Assembly (NCBI GenBank): GCA_045531155.1
Contig: JAZSDK010000065.1
Span: forward strand, 9,230-73,229
Direction: 5' to 3'
DNA: 64,000 bases
DNA from: Faecalimonas sp045531155
GTDB taxonomy: Bacteria; Bacillota; Clostridia; Lachnospirales; Lachnospiraceae
Below are positions 16,995 to 25,900 of this stretch, piece by piece; positions within the stretch are counted from its first letter, which is position 1; every line of letters starts with the position of its first letter. Below the pieces are notes generated by a model. The model was given only the letters and a program-made list of their open reading frames with translations, did no database searches and had not been told where the DNA came from. The translations under genes and the position numbers were made by a program.

Positions 16995-17897
16995 GTGGGA
17001 GAGATACAGTTTAGACGAACGGAGTTGGAAGATAGGGATATGATGCATGCATATTTTCGTAAATATCCAAGCAGAAGCTGTGAGAGAACATTTGCAAATG
17101 CACTTCTTTGGTCGAGACATTACCCTGTTCAGTTTGCAGAGATAGAAAACACTTTGGTATTTCGCTCCACCAGTCATGGAGAGGCATATACCTATCCAGC
17201 AGGGGAGACAGAAAATGTGAAGCGTGCGCTGGATTTCTTAATGGCTGACACGAAAGAGCGTGGCGTACCATTTGTGTTATATCATATTACGTCGGAGCAG
17301 TTCGAACAGATTGATGCATGGTATCCGGGAAGGTTTGAACTGGAATTGAACCGAGACATTGCGGACTATATCTATGAGTCTGAGAAACTGGCGACGTTAT
17401 CAGGGAAGAAGCTTCATGCCAAGCGCAATCACATTAACAAGTTCAAGGCGACTCACGAAAACTGGAGTTACGAAACCATGTCGGAGGACAATCTGGAGGA
17501 ATGTTTCCAGATGGCTCTGAAGTGGAGAAATGAGAACGGCTGCGAGGAAGACGAGGAAAAGAATGCAGAGATGTGTGTCACCTTAAATGCCCTTCGACTA
17601 TTTAAGGAGTTGGAGCTGACAGGAGGAATTCTTCGCATCAATGGAGAGATTGTTGCATTTACCATTGGAGAGGAACTAAGCGAGGATACCTTCGTGGTAC
17701 ACATTGAGAAAGCATTTGCAGATATCCAAGGTGCATACCCGATGATTAATCAGCAGTTCGTGGAACACGAATGCATGAAATATAAATATATCAACAGAGA
17801 AGAGGATACCGGTGCAGAGGGGCTTCGAAAGGCAAAGCTATCTTATCGACCAACCTTCTTGCAGGAAAAAGGTATTGTAAAGGAGAGAGAAAAATGA
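16995..17897 (+). CDS. DUF2156 protein (LPG synthase C-terminal-like acyl/aminoacyltransferase fold)
   Basis: 300 residues of the DUF2156 family, with two tandem GNAT-like folds related to the catalytic part of lysylphosphatidylglycerol synthase. Conserved features are the K-K-L-H-A-K-R-N-H-I-N-x-F block near 141-153 and the late I-N-R-E-E-D-x-G-A-E-G-L-R-x-A-K segment near 269-284. There are no membrane helices, so a cytoplasmic aminoacyl or acyl transfer is inferred; the substrate is unknown. The start is GTG, 7 nt after AAGGAG. The stop overlaps the next start as ATGA, giving tight coupling to the aminotransferase. Confidence 0.85.
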   Translation: MGEIQFRRTELEDRDMMHAYFRKYPSRSCERTFANALLWSRHYPVQFAEIENTLVFRSTSHGEAYTYPAGETENVKRALDFLMADTKERGVPFVLYHITSEQFEQIDAWYPGRFELELNRDIADYIYESEKLATLSGKKLHAKRNHINKFKATHENWSYETMSEDNLEECFQMALKWRNENGCEEDEEKNAEMCVTLNALRLFKELELTGGILRINGEIVAFTIGEELSEDTFVVHIEKAFADIQGAYPMINQQFVEHECMKYKYINREEDTGAEGLRKAKLSYRPTFLQEKGIVKEREK

Positions 17898-19081
17898 TAG
17901 CAGAGAAAATGCAGAATATGGTGAAAAACAGCTCGGCAATCCGTGCTATGTTTGAGGAAGGAAACCGTTTGGCAAAGATTTATGGTAAAGAAAATGTTTT
18001 TGACTTTAGTTTGGGAAATCCAAATGTGCCGGCACCACAGGCTGTAAAGGATGCCATTATTGAGATTTTAAATGAAGAGGATCCGGTTGCATTGCACGGC
18101 TATACCAACAGCAATGCGGGCTATGAGGATGTAAGACAGGCGGTAGCAGAGTCTATTAATGAGAAGTTTGGCACTGCATTTGCAGCAAGAAATATTGTGA
18201 TGACAGTGGGAGCAGCGGGTGGACTTAACGTAGCCCTTAAGATTTTACTGAATCCTGGGGATGAAGTAATCGTGTTTGCACCTTACTTTGGAGAGTATAG
18301 AAGCTATACTGCCAACTTTGACGGTGTAATTGTTGCAATCTCACCGGATATAGATACCTTCCAACCAAAGTTGGATGAATTTGAAGCAAAGATTACGCCA
18401 AAGACCAAAGCAGTAATTGTAAATACACCAAACAACCCAACCGGAGTTGTTTATTCAGAAGAAACCATAAAAAAACTGTCTGCCATCATGGAAGCAAAGC
18501 AGAAGGAATTCGGTACGGACATTTACCTGATTTCCGATGAGCCATATCGTGAACTTGCCTATGATGGGGTAGAAGTTCCATATTTGACTAAATATTATGC
18601 AAATACAATCGTGGGTTACTCATTTAGTAAATCCTTGTCTCTTCCGGGAGAGCGTATTGGCTATTTGGTAATTCCGGATGAAACATCGGATAGTGCAGAT
18701 TTAATTTCTGCAGCAAGCGTTGCAACACGTATTTTAGGATTTGTAAATGCACCAACCTTGCAACAGAAAATGGTGGTGAAATGTCTCAATGAGCAGACCG
18801 ATATTTCTTACTATGACAGAAACCGTGAAACTCTATACAATGGTTTGACAGATTGTGGATTTACCTGTATTAAACCGGAGGGTGCATTCTACTTGTTTGT
18901 AAAATCACCGGTTGAAAATGAGAAGGAATTCTGTGATGCAGCGAAGAAGTACAATATCTTAATTGTGCCGGGAAGCTCCTTTGGATGTCCTGGTTATGTG
19001 CGTATGGCGTACTGCGTTGCATATGAAACTATCCTAAATTCACTACCTAAATTTAAAGAACTTGCAAAGGAATACTTTTAA
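17894..19081 (+). CDS. PLP-dependent aminotransferase (fold type I, AspB-like)
   Basis: 395-residue class I/II aminotransferase. The PLP-binding lysine lies in SFSKSLSLPGERIGYL near residue 238. The N-N-P-T-G motif near 178-182 and D-E-P-Y near 215 are intact. The sequence resembles clostridial aspartate/aromatic-type aminotransferases, but the substrate cannot be fixed. It is translationally coupled to DUF2156 (4-bp overlap) and followed at once by a second aminotransferase, so the cluster may serve amino acid interconversion. Confidence 0.88.
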   Translation: MIAEKMQNMVKNSSAIRAMFEEGNRLAKIYGKENVFDFSLGNPNVPAPQAVKDAIIEILNEEDPVALHGYTNSNAGYEDVRQAVAESINEKFGTAFAARNIVMTVGAAGGLNVALKILLNPGDEVIVFAPYFGEYRSYTANFDGVIVAISPDIDTFQPKLDEFEAKITPKTKAVIVNTPNNPTGVVYSEETIKKLSAIMEAKQKEFGTDIYLISDEPYRELAYDGVEVPYLTKYYANTIVGYSFSKSLSLPGERIGYLVIPDETSDSADLISAASVATRILGFVNAPTLQQKMVVKCLNEQTDISYYDRNRETLYNGLTDCGFTCIKPEGAFYLFVKSPVENEKEFCDAAKKYNILIVPGSSFGCPGYVRMAYCVAYETILNSLPKFKELAKEYF

Positions 19082-19082
19082 G

Positions 19083-20144
19083 ATGAAAGCGTTTGAGAAA
19101 AATATTCGTAAGGTGGAGCCTTATGTTCCGGGGGAACAGCCGAGGCGAAAAGTGATTAAATTGAATACCAATGAAAATCCATATCCACCTGCACCGGGGG
19201 TTAGTAAAGCTCTGCAGGGCATGGATGTTGACAGCTTCCGTTTATACCCAGACCCGACAGCAGGAGATTTAGTACATACTTTGGCAGAATACTATGGCGT
19301 AAGTGATGAGCAGGTATTCGTGGGTGTGGGGTCCGATGATGTATTGGCTATGTGTTTTCTTACATTTTTTAATTCGGATAAGCCGATTTTGTTTCCGGAT
19401 ATTACTTATTCCTTCTACAAGGTGTGGGCGGAGCTTTATCGGATTCCATACGAATGTCCGGCAGTGGATGAAGATTTCCACATGGTGAAAGAGGATTATT
19501 ATAAGGAAAACGGTGGAATTATTTTCCCAAATCCAAATGCACCGACTTCTATCTATGAAAATTTGGATTTTGTAGAAGATATCTTAAAACACAATGAAGA
19601 TGTCATTGTGATTGTGGATGAGGCATATATTGATTTTGCAGGGAAGTCAGCTATTGAATTAATTGATAAATACGAGAATCTGATTGTGGTGCAGACTTTT
19701 TCTAAGGCTCGTTCTATGGCGGGTATGAGAATTGGTTATGCAATCAGTAACCCAACATTGATTAAATACTTAAATGATGCGAAGTATTCTTTCAACTCTT
19801 ACACCATGAATATGACTTCTTTGGTGTGCGGCGTGGAGGCCGTGAAAGATAAGGCATATTTTGAAGAGACAGTGCAGAAAATCAAGGACACGAGAGAGTG
19901 GACGAAGAAGGAACTTACAAAGCTTGGATTCACATATCCGGACTCTCAGTCCAATTTTATCTTTGCAACACACGAAAAATATGAGGCAAAGGATTTGTTT
20001 GAGGCACTTAAGGAAGCGGATATTTATGTGAGATTCTTGGGCGGAGAGCGTATTAAAAATTATTTGCGCATTTCTATAGGTACCATGGAAGAGATGGAAC
20101 GACTGATTGCGTTCCTAACAGAATATATGACAAATCACGAATAG
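19083..20144 (+). CDS. hisC: Histidinol-phosphate aminotransferase-like protein
   Basis: 353-residue type I aminotransferase of the HisC family, which makes histidinol phosphate from imidazole-acetol phosphate; many members also act on aromatic 2-oxoacids. It has the N-terminal K-L-N-T-N-E-N-P-Y-P-P substrate loop, D-E-A-Y near 185 and the PLP lysine in TFSKARSMAGMRIGY. I used the ATG at 19083, just after the upstream stop; an earlier in-frame start lies within the previous gene. No other his genes are nearby, so a non-histidine role is possible. Confidence 0.85.
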   Translation: MKAFEKNIRKVEPYVPGEQPRRKVIKLNTNENPYPPAPGVSKALQGMDVDSFRLYPDPTAGDLVHTLAEYYGVSDEQVFVGVGSDDVLAMCFLTFFNSDKPILFPDITYSFYKVWAELYRIPYECPAVDEDFHMVKEDYYKENGGIIFPNPNAPTSIYENLDFVEDILKHNEDVIVIVDEAYIDFAGKSAIELIDKYENLIVVQTFSKARSMAGMRIGYAISNPTLIKYLNDAKYSFNSYTMNMTSLVCGVEAVKDKAYFEETVQKIKDTREWTKKELTKLGFTYPDSQSNFIFATHEKYEAKDLFEALKEADIYVRFLGGERIKNYLRISIGTMEEMERLIAFLTEYMTNHE

Positions 20145-20156
20145 GGGAGTAAAAAG

Positions 20157-21005
20157 ATGTTAAAACTTATTTTACAGGGAATGGCAGTAGGAATTGCGAA
20201 TATTATTCCAGGTGTTAGTGGAGGCACCATGATGGTTGCAATGGGCTTATACGACAAACTCATTCACGCCATTACACATTTGAAGAGTGAATTTAAAAGT
20301 GCATTAAAGTTATTAGTTCCGATTTTTGCGGGAGCAGGAATTGCAGTGGTTGTATTATCCAGAATCTTTGAATACCTACTGGCAAATCACCCGATTCCAA
20401 CCAATTTTGCATTTTGTGGTTTGATAGCAGGAAGTCTTCCATTTATCTTTAAAAAAGTGGAAGGAAAGAAGATTACCGTAGGGAAAGTTATTCCGTTTAT
20501 TATTTTCTTTGCGGTGGTAATTCTTATGGCAGTTATGGGAGAAGCCGCTGGAGCAGATGCGGATGTAAGCTTTGGCGTGGTAAATGTAATCAAGCTTCTT
20601 GGTGTGGGCATTGTTGCAGCAGCCACTATGGTGGTTCCGGGTGTCAGTGGCTCTATGATGTTAATGCTTTTGGGATACTATGATGTGATTCTTGCAACAA
20701 TCAATGATTTTATTGATGCGGCATTGGCATTTGATATCAAAGCAATTTTGGTGGCAACCGGTGTTCTGGCGCCGTTTGGCATCGGTGTGGTTGTTGGTAT
20801 CTTTGTAATTGCTAAGATTATTGAATTTATCTTTGCTAAGGCAGAGACGCATGCATATTTTGGAATTATCGGTTTGATTATGGCATCACCAATTGCCATA
20901 CTTTTACAGACGGATTGGGGTAAATTTTCTGTTCCGACTCTGATTATCAGCGTAGTTACATTTGTTGCGGGATGGTTTGCGGCAAGCAAGCTTGGTGAGG
21001 AATAA
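20157..21005 (+). CDS. DUF368 family membrane protein (polyprenyl-phosphate transporter, PopT type)
   Basis: 282-residue polytopic membrane protein of the DUF368 family. Members of this family (PopT) have been shown to recycle undecaprenyl phosphate across the membrane for wall polymer synthesis. The pseudo-repeated motif I-I-P-G-V-S-G-G-T occurs near 17-25 and again as V-V-P-G-V-S-G-S near 160-167, marking two inverted halves. About eight hydrophobic helices can be seen. The assignment to lipid-carrier transport is by family; the specificity here is inferred. It follows hisC by 12 bp with GGGAG before the ATG. Confidence 0.88.
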   Translation: MLKLILQGMAVGIANIIPGVSGGTMMVAMGLYDKLIHAITHLKSEFKSALKLLVPIFAGAGIAVVVLSRIFEYLLANHPIPTNFAFCGLIAGSLPFIFKKVEGKKITVGKVIPFIIFFAVVILMAVMGEAAGADADVSFGVVNVIKLLGVGIVAAATMVVPGVSGSMMLMLLGYYDVILATINDFIDAALAFDIKAILVATGVLAPFGIGVVVGIFVIAKIIEFIFAKAETHAYFGIIGLIMASPIAILLQTDWGKFSVPTLIISVVTFVAGWFAASKLGEE

Positions 21006-21020
21006 TCTCTCCTTTTTACG

Positions 21021-21049
21021 TTGACACGAGTAGGAAAAATTCTTATAAT
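21021..21049 (+). promoter_or_regulatory. Perfect consensus sigma-A promoter
   Basis: TTGACA (21021-21026), 17-bp spacer, TATAAT (21044-21049), directly upstream of the small membrane-anchored protein at 21079. It is the only full consensus match I saw in the window, implying strong basal expression unless repressed. Confidence 0.85.
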
Positions 21050-21078
21050 CTAGATAGAAGAAAAACGAGGTGAAACGT

Positions 21079-21537
21079 ATGGAAATGAGACAGAGAGATG
21101 AAGCAAAAAGAAGCAAAGCATGGGTGATTGTAATGCTGGCTTCCAGTGCAATTATATTGCTGATAGTTGCCTTTCTTATCACAAACTCTGTGACAGGTAA
21201 TCCGCTGAAGGGCGAGTGGCTGGCAGAGGGTCAAGGGTATCAACTGGAAATCGATGATGATGAGATTACTGTGGAGACTACCATTGATGGCCAATATGTA
21301 GAGGTAGATTTATACTATACCCTTGATAAAACAGATAGAATTGTTACCTTGAAATCAAGTACAACGTCCTATGCAGAGGCGGCTGAAAACACAGATGGAA
21401 AAGTTGTTGCGGCTCAAATAGATGAGGCAATCAGTGAATTCTTAGGCTCATATAATTATAGTATTGATGACGGCAAGTTAACACTGACAAAACGGGAATT
21501 CGAAGATGAATTCGTATTTACCAGAATAGAGAAATAA
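21079..21537 (+). CDS. Membrane-anchored protein of unknown function
   Basis: 152 residues, no family recognised. A short basic N-terminus (RRDEAKRSKAW-like) is followed by one hydrophobic helix at about 14-36 and an acidic extracytoplasmic domain rich in beta-prone stretches (YQLEIDDDEITVET; VEVDLYYTLD), compatible with a small beta-sandwich or lipocalin-like fold. There is no lipobox cysteine. The ATG at 21079 is preferred over the GTG at 21070 because GAGGTG is the ribosome site. It is expressed from its own perfect promoter and followed by a terminator. Confidence 0.75.
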   Translation: MEMRQRDEAKRSKAWVIVMLASSAIILLIVAFLITNSVTGNPLKGEWLAEGQGYQLEIDDDEITVETTIDGQYVEVDLYYTLDKTDRIVTLKSSTTSYAEAAENTDGKVVAAQIDEAISEFLGSYNYSIDDGKLTLTKREFEDEFVFTRIEK

Positions 21538-21540
21538 ATG

Positions 21541-21570
21541 AGATTGCGCTCTGTGCGCAATCTTATCTTG
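21541..21570 (+). terminator. Terminator after the small membrane protein
   Basis: Nine-bp stem AGATTGCGC / GCGCAATCT (21541-21549, 21555-21563) with a 5-nt loop, then TATCTTG. Confidence 0.65.
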
Positions 21571-21604
21571 ATTATAGAACATTGAACATTGGTGTTTTTC
21601 CAAT

Positions 21605-21780
21605 ACTTTCTATAGAATGTCGATTTTATATGTAAAATACCCATGAATTTATGAAAATCTGGGTATTTTTGAGTGTTAGAGAGCTGTTTATAGAAAGTTG
21701 ATTGGAAAAAGTCGCCTTTTGAAGGGTGATTTTTGCCAATTATGGGTATTTGAAGCAAGATAATAGGCTATAATACCCAG
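21605..21780. repeat. Family C structured repeat, copy 1 (about 176 bp)
   Basis: Contains an outer pair ACTTTCTATA / TATAGAAAGT (21605-21614, 21689-21698), which encloses a hairpin AAAATACCCA / TGGGTATTTT (21634-21643, 21660-21669). A second hairpin follows, TGGGTATT / AATACCCA (21743-21750, 21772-21779). The same elements in the same order and spacing recur at 50212-50385. This is most of the 344-bp gap upstream of ispG, ending 101 bp before its start codon. No protein-coding sequence is evident. Confidence 0.8.
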
Positions 21781-21881
21781 CTAATGTAGAAAGTGCTTTG
21801 GACAAAACCCAGTTAATGGAGGGGAGAGCATTGGATAATGCTAGTGCAAGTATAAAAAAATTGTCAAACTAGGAGGCGCAC

Positions 21882-22937
21882 ATGAGAAGAGAACATACAA
21901 AAGTAATACAAATAGGCAATGTAAAAATTGGCGGTGGTAATCCAATTGCCATTCAATCCATGACCAACACAAGAACAGAGGATGTGGAAGCAACAGTTGC
22001 CCAGATTCTGGCTTTGGAGGCTGTTGGCTGTGAGATTATCCGATGTGCGGTTCCAACCATGGAAGCTGCACAGGCGCTTTCTGAGATTAAGAAGCAGATT
22101 CATATCCCACTTGTGGCAGACATTCATTTTGATTATAAATTGGCCATCGCAGCAATTGAAAATGGTGCAGATAAAATCCGTATTAATCCGGGGAATATCG
22201 GTGATACGGAACGTGTAAGACAGGTGATTGAAAAGGCGAAAGAATATAATGTGCCAATTCGCGTTGGTGTAAACAGTGGTTCGTTGGAGAAGGAATTGGT
22301 TGCAAAATACGGCGGCGTTACAGCAGAGGGCATTGTAGAGAGTGCATTAGATAAGGTGCACCTTATTGAGAACATGGGATATGATAACCTGGTAGTAAGT
22401 ATCAAATCCTCCGATGTATTGATGTGCGTGAAGGCCCATGAACTAATTTCAGAGCAATGTAATTACCCATTACATATTGGTATTACGGAATCAGGCACGG
22501 TTTTATCAGGAAATATTAAATCATCGGTAGGACTTGGTATCATGCTATATCAAGGTCTTGGTGATACCATCCGTGTATCATTGACCGGTGACCCGTTAGA
22601 GGAAATCAAATCTGCAAAATTGATACTGCGTACACTTGGACTTCGCAAGGGCGGTATTGAAGTTGTTTCCTGCCCGACATGCGGAAGAACCAAGATAGAT
22701 TTAATCAGTTTGGCGAATCAAGTAGAAAATATGGTGGCAGATATCCCGCTTGACATCAAAGTCGCAGTTATGGGCTGTGTGGTAAATGGACCGGGAGAAG
22801 CCAAGGAAGCAGATATCGGAATCGCCGGTGGTGTCGGCGAAGGACTTCTCATCAAGAAGGGTGAGATTGTAAAGAAAGTAAAAGAAGAAGAACTATTAGA
22901 GACTCTCAGGGAAGAACTCTTAAACTGGGAGAAGTAA
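21882..22937 (+). CDS. ispG: 4-hydroxy-3-methylbut-2-en-1-yl diphosphate synthase (flavodoxin/ferredoxin)
   Basis: [4Fe-4S] enzyme of the MEP isoprenoid pathway converting MEcPP to HMBPP. The cluster cysteines are in C-P-T-C-G-R-T (about 264-267) and G-C-V-V-N-G-P-G-E (about 298-306). The N-terminal TIM barrel begins with the I-G-G-G-N-P-I-A-I-Q-S-M-T motif. 351 residues is the short bacterial form. AGGAGG precedes the ATG. polC follows 15 bp later, as in many Firmicutes; the usual upstream partners dxr and rseP are not here. The gene upstream is replaced by a Family C repeat. Confidence 0.96.
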   Translation: MRREHTKVIQIGNVKIGGGNPIAIQSMTNTRTEDVEATVAQILALEAVGCEIIRCAVPTMEAAQALSEIKKQIHIPLVADIHFDYKLAIAAIENGADKIRINPGNIGDTERVRQVIEKAKEYNVPIRVGVNSGSLEKELVAKYGGVTAEGIVESALDKVHLIENMGYDNLVVSIKSSDVLMCVKAHELISEQCNYPLHIGITESGTVLSGNIKSSVGLGIMLYQGLGDTIRVSLTGDPLEEIKSAKLILRTLGLRKGGIEVVSCPTCGRTKIDLISLANQVENMVADIPLDIKVAVMGCVVNGPGEAKEADIGIAGGVGEGLLIKKGEIVKKVKEEELLETLREELLNWEK

Positions 22938-22952
22938 TTGTAAGGAGCACAA

Positions 22953-25900
22953 ATGAGTAAATTGTTTTTCGAGGTGTTTCCAACTTTAAAGGTAAGTGAA
23001 GACATGCGACTCTTGTTTGGAGATGTGGAGGTAACGAAGGTTGCAACCAATCCGGACAGGACTTATTTGCGTGTCCATTTTTTGAGCACGCATTTACTTG
23101 AAAAACGTGTGATATATGCCATGGAAAGAGCCATCAAGGAACAGCTTTTTGGGCAGACCATGATCTGTGTGGAGCTGGTTGAATTCTATCAATTATCCAG
23201 CCAGTATACACCGGAAAATCTGTTGCGGGAGCACAGAGAAAGCATTTTACTGGAACTGAAAAAACGCAGCATTGTGGAACACAACATGTTCGCCAATGCA
23301 AAATATACATTTGAAAATGGAAATGTTGTAACACTGGAGTTTGAAGACACCATCGTAGCCGAGGGAAAAGCAGAATCTATTGTGGCACTTTTGAAGGAAA
23401 TCTTTGAAGTGCGCTGCCATATACCGGTGGATATCCGTGTGAATTATCACAAGGCGGAGAAAAGTAAGATTCAGGAACACAACGCCATTCGTCTGCAGCA
23501 GGAAATCAATGCAATTGTAGAGGCTAATGAAGCAAAGCAGGAAGAACTGAACGCCGAGAAAAAGGCGGAGAAGGAAACAAAGAAAGCCGAAAAAGAGGAG
23601 AAGAAGGCGAAGGCAGAGGCCTATGCAAAGAGACAGGAAGGTTATCGAGCTGCGAAAAGATCCGAGGATCCAAATTTGGTTTACGGCAGAGATTTTGACG
23701 ATGATCCGATTGAACTGAAGACCGTTATGGGTGAGATGGGCGAGATTACATTTCGCGGGCAAGTCACCAGCTTCGAAACGCGTGAGATTCGAAACGAGAA
23801 GACTATTGTCATGTTTGCAGTGACTGATTTCACAGATACCATTATGGTGAAAATGTTTGTGAAGAACGAACAGCTTCCTGTGATTTTAGACGACATAAAG
23901 AAGGGCGCTTTTCTAAAAATCAAGGGTGTAACAACCATTGATAAATTTGACCATGAGCTTACCATTGGTTCGGTTACCGGAGTAAAAAAGATTCCAAGCT
24001 TTGTAACCAAGCGCAAGGATACGGCTCCGGAAAAACGTGTGGAGCTCCATTGCCATACGAAAATGAGTGATATGGATGGAGTATCCGATACGAAATCAAT
24101 CGTGAAACAAGCCCATGACTGGGGGCATAAGGCCATTGCTATTACAGATCACGGTGTGGTGCAGGCATTTCCGGATGCCAACCATTATATTATGGACGAT
24201 TTGGATAAGGAAGACCCGTTTAAGGTTATCTATGGTGTAGAGGCTTACTTGGTGGATGATTTAACAGACATCGCCGTGAATGCAGGAGAGCAGACTCTGG
24301 ATGATACATATGTGGTATTCGATATCGAGACAACCGGATTCAGCTCGGTGGAAGACCGTATCATAGAAATAGGTGCGGTGAAGGTGCAACATGGTGAGAT
24401 TGTCGACTATTACAGTACCTTCGTTAATCCGAGTATTCCAATCCCATTTAGAATTACAGAACTTACTAGTATTACAGATGAAATGGTGATGGATGCACCG
24501 AAAATTGATGTGATTTTACCGGAATTTCTGTCGTTTGTAGGGGATGCGGTATTGGTTGCCCATAATGCAGGATTTGACGTGGGATTTATCGAGCAGAATG
24601 GTAAAAATCTTGGACTGCCAAGTAAATTTACCTATTTGGATACCGTGGCTCTTGCCCGTGTACTTTTGCCAACCCTTTCTAAATATAAGTTGAACATTGT
24701 AGCTAAAGCACTAGGCGTTTCCTTAGAAAACCATCATCGAGCAGTGGATGATGCCAAGGCAACAGCAGAAATTTTTGTGAAGTTTGTGGAAATGCTGAAA
24801 GAACAGGACATCACGAATCTTTCGGAAGTGAACCGCTTTGGTGCCGCGAATCCGGATGCCATTCGAAAGATGCCGACCTATCACGCTATTATTCTTGCAA
24901 AAAATGATGTAGGACGAGTGAATCTGTATCGTCTGATTTCCATGTCCCATTTGACCTACTATGCAAGAAGGCCGCGAATCCCGAAAAGTGAGTTTTTAAA
25001 ACTACGAGAGGGACTGATTATCGGCAGCGCCTGTGAGGCGGGGGAATTGTATAGTGCTATATTAGATAATAAATCGGAGGAAGCAATTGCAAGACTGGTG
25101 AATTTCTATGATTATTTGGAAATTCAGCCACTTGGAAATAACCGATTTATGATTGAGAGTGACAGACACGAGAATATTCAATCAGAAGAAGATTTGAGGG
25201 ATATCAATCGACGTATTGTAAGGCTGGGAGAGGAATTCCATAAGCCCGTTGTTGCAACCTGCGATGTGCATTTCCTAGAGCCGGAGGATGAGGTATACCG
25301 AAGAATTGTTATGGCAGGGCAAGGATTTACGGATGCAGATAATCAGGCACCGTTATATCTTCGTACTACCGAAGAAATGCTGGAAGAGTTTGCCTACCTT
25401 GGTTCGAAAAAAGCATATGAAGTGGTTGTAACCAATACCAATCTGATTGCTGACCAGATAGAGAAAATTTCGCCGGTTAGACCGGATAAGTGTCCGCCGG
25501 TGATTGAGGATTCTGATAAACAGCTTCGAGACATTTGCTATAATAAAGCGCATAGTATGTACGGCGAAGAATTACCAACCATTGTAGTGGAACGTTTGGA
25601 AAGAGAGTTGAACTCCATTATCTCCAATGGATTCGCCGTAATGTACATTATTGCGCAGAAGCTGGTGTGGAAGTCGGTGGAGGACGGATACCTGGTAGGT
25701 TCCCGAGGTTCTGTAGGTTCGTCTTTTGTAGCAACTATGGCGGGAATTACGGAAGTAAATCCGCTCAGTCCACACTATTATTGTACCGAGTGTCACTACA
25801 GCGATTTTGAGTCAGAAGAAGTGAGAAAATATGCCGGCGGCTGTGGATGGGATATGCCGGATAAGAATTGTCCGGTTTGCGGGAAACCACTTGTCAAAGA

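Noticed and set aside
23247..23762. 171-codon minus-strand frame with a hydrophobic stretch
   Set aside because: Antisense to the lysine/glutamate-rich linker of polC; the Leu/Phe-rich stretch is the expected reverse reading of Lys/Glu codons.
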